This document shows positions 4,333 to 5,025 of a stretch of 5,025 bases of DNA, in pieces. The notes under the pieces are model-generated. The model was not told the origin of the DNA and ran no database searches. It saw nothing but the letters and a program-made list of their open reading frames with translations. Positions within the stretch are counted from its first letter, which is position 1. Each line of letters begins with the position of its first letter. Position numbers and translations under genes: made by a program. The DNA is from Micromonosporaceae bacterium. GTDB lineage: Bacteria > Actinomycetota > Actinomycetes > Mycobacteriales > Micromonosporaceae. The DNA is taken from the NCBI GenBank assembly GCA_019690055.1, contig JADGGF010000349.1, forward strand, positions 1 through 5,025, written 5' to 3'.

Positions 4333-5025
4333 ACCGGCGAAACGACCCGCCCGAACCGGCCGAGGCGGACCGCGAGCCGGCCCCGCCGATCGAGTACAGT
4401 CGCTGGGCCCAACGGGCCGACCGTCGCCACGGCATGCGCGACGGCCGTAACCGGATTCCGTCGCTGGCGGAGGTCATCGAGATCCTTGAGGCGCCGGGCC
4501 CGGCGAAGATGCCCACGCCCTACCTGGAGATGTTGTTCAGTCGGGCGCGGGACATGATGGAGCACGAGCGGCTGTGGTACATCGCGGCCACCGCCAGCGT
4601 CCGCTCCCAGCTTGCCCAATTGGAGAGCCAGGCGGCCGCGGCCCGGGCCGCGCTCGGCCCGGCGGAGGAGCAGCGCGTCAAGGCGCGCGCCGAGATCACT
4701 GAGGAGGACCTGGCCGCCCGGCACTACGCCGAGGAGTTGCGCACCGAGACCTTCATCCGGCTTCGCCGCGAGGCCGAGCGGGAACAACGCATCGCCGCCG
4801 CGGAGGCCAACTACCTGCGGATCCTCGGCCAGGTGCACGCGATCGAGGTCGAGATGACCCGCGTCCGTGACACAGTCCAAAGTAGACTTTCAATCGCCCG
4901 GATGCGGGCGCTGCGCATCTCGGCGTACCTGGCCGCCCGGACCGCCACGTACTGGGAGGGCCTGGTCCACACCCATCGCGACGGTCGACACCTGGCGCCG
5001 CTGCTCCCCCCCCCCCGGCCCCCGG
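4329..5025 (+). CDS. Hypothetical coiled-coil protein, partial (C-terminus beyond the window)
   Basis: I do not recognise this family. The frame from ATG 4329 stays open for 232 codons to the window end, with strong third-position G/C, a good Shine-Dalgarno and no competing frame of similar quality. Residues 1-22 are polar and Pro/Glu-rich, probably disordered. Residues 23-75 (IEYSRWAQRADRRHG..., then SLAEVIEILEAPGP) look like a short folded region. From about 76 to 205 the sequence is almost wholly helical, rich in Ala, Glu, Arg and Leu and without helix breakers except Gly110-Pro111, consistent with two long helices or a coiled coil. There is no signal peptide or membrane segment. The last residues (LLPPPRPP) come from a poly-C run at the contig end and may be wrong. 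It is divergent from gcvP across about 340 bp of repeat-containing DNA, so shared function is not implied. A structural or partner-binding role is the most I would infer. Confidence 0.75.
   Translation, partial: MNRRNDPPEPAEADREPAPPIEYSRWAQRADRRHGMRDGRNRIPSLAEVIEILEAPGPAKMPTPYLEMLFSRARDMMEHERLWYIAATASVRSQLAQLESQAAAARAALGPAEEQRVKARAEITEEDLAARHYAEELRTETFIRLRREAEREQRIAAAEANYLRILGQVHAIEVEMTRVRDTVQSRLSIARMRALRISAYLAARTATYWEGLVHTHRDGRHLAPLLPPPRPP
5006..5016. repeat. 11-base poly-C tract at contig end
   Basis: Eleven consecutive C residues are followed by GG and a further five C. The run lies inside the open frame of the coiled-coil gene, nine bases from the window end. Assemblies often break at such runs, and its length may be miscalled, which would shift the frame downstream. 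A genuine slippage-prone tract cannot be excluded. Confidence 0.8.

Noticed and set aside
4260..4880. A 206-codon minus-strand open frame opposite the coiled-coil gene
   Set aside because: The plus-strand frame has a Shine-Dalgarno, better codon bias and a coherent helical product; this one is its shadow. Only its Cys-rich end is kept as a separate low-confidence observation.

Overview
The window is high-GC (about 70% by eye) with a strong G/C bias at third codon positions, typical of an actinobacterium. A DUF5999-type small protein, and a stand-alone gcvP behind a glycine riboswitch, also point to Actinobacteria. Micromonosporaceae or Streptomycetaceae are my guess; the sequence does not settle the family. 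The window looks like a complete short draft contig. Its left end (13-46) closely matches a Tn5/Nextera sequencing adapter, and its right end stops just after an 11-C run.

Layout, left to right. Positions 1-46 are probably not genomic. A partial reading frame of unknown function (47-541, minus strand) runs leftward into the adapter. A 130-bp divergent gap holds a 14-bp inverted repeat (618-631). It precedes a 69-codon plus-strand gene (672-881) recognisable as a DUF5999 family protein. That gene converges, with a 73-bp gap, on gcvP (955-3783, minus strand), a full-length 942-residue glycine decarboxylase P-protein and the main gene of the window. Its leader carries a glycine riboswitch (about 3850-3958), a small hairpin (3803-3819) and a good Shine-Dalgarno at 3790-3794.

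Beyond the riboswitch is a gene-poor stretch of about 340 bp (3987-4328). It holds a strong hairpin (4047-4066), a four-copy 16/17-bp tandem repeat (4080-4145) containing a perfect 16-bp palindrome (4108-4123), and, just before the next gene, two tiny reading frames. From 4329 to the right edge runs an open, unterminated plus-strand gene for an alpha-helical, probably coiled-coil protein of unknown function.

Functionally, the one confident story is riboswitch-controlled glycine cleavage: glycine binding to the gcvP leader tunes production of the P-protein, which works with T, H and L proteins encoded elsewhere. Nothing in the window convincingly shows a new multi-gene system. The most interesting unexplained structure is the repeat/palindrome cluster between gcvP and the divergent coiled-coil gene. 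The most consequential practical observation is the adapter remnant at the left end.
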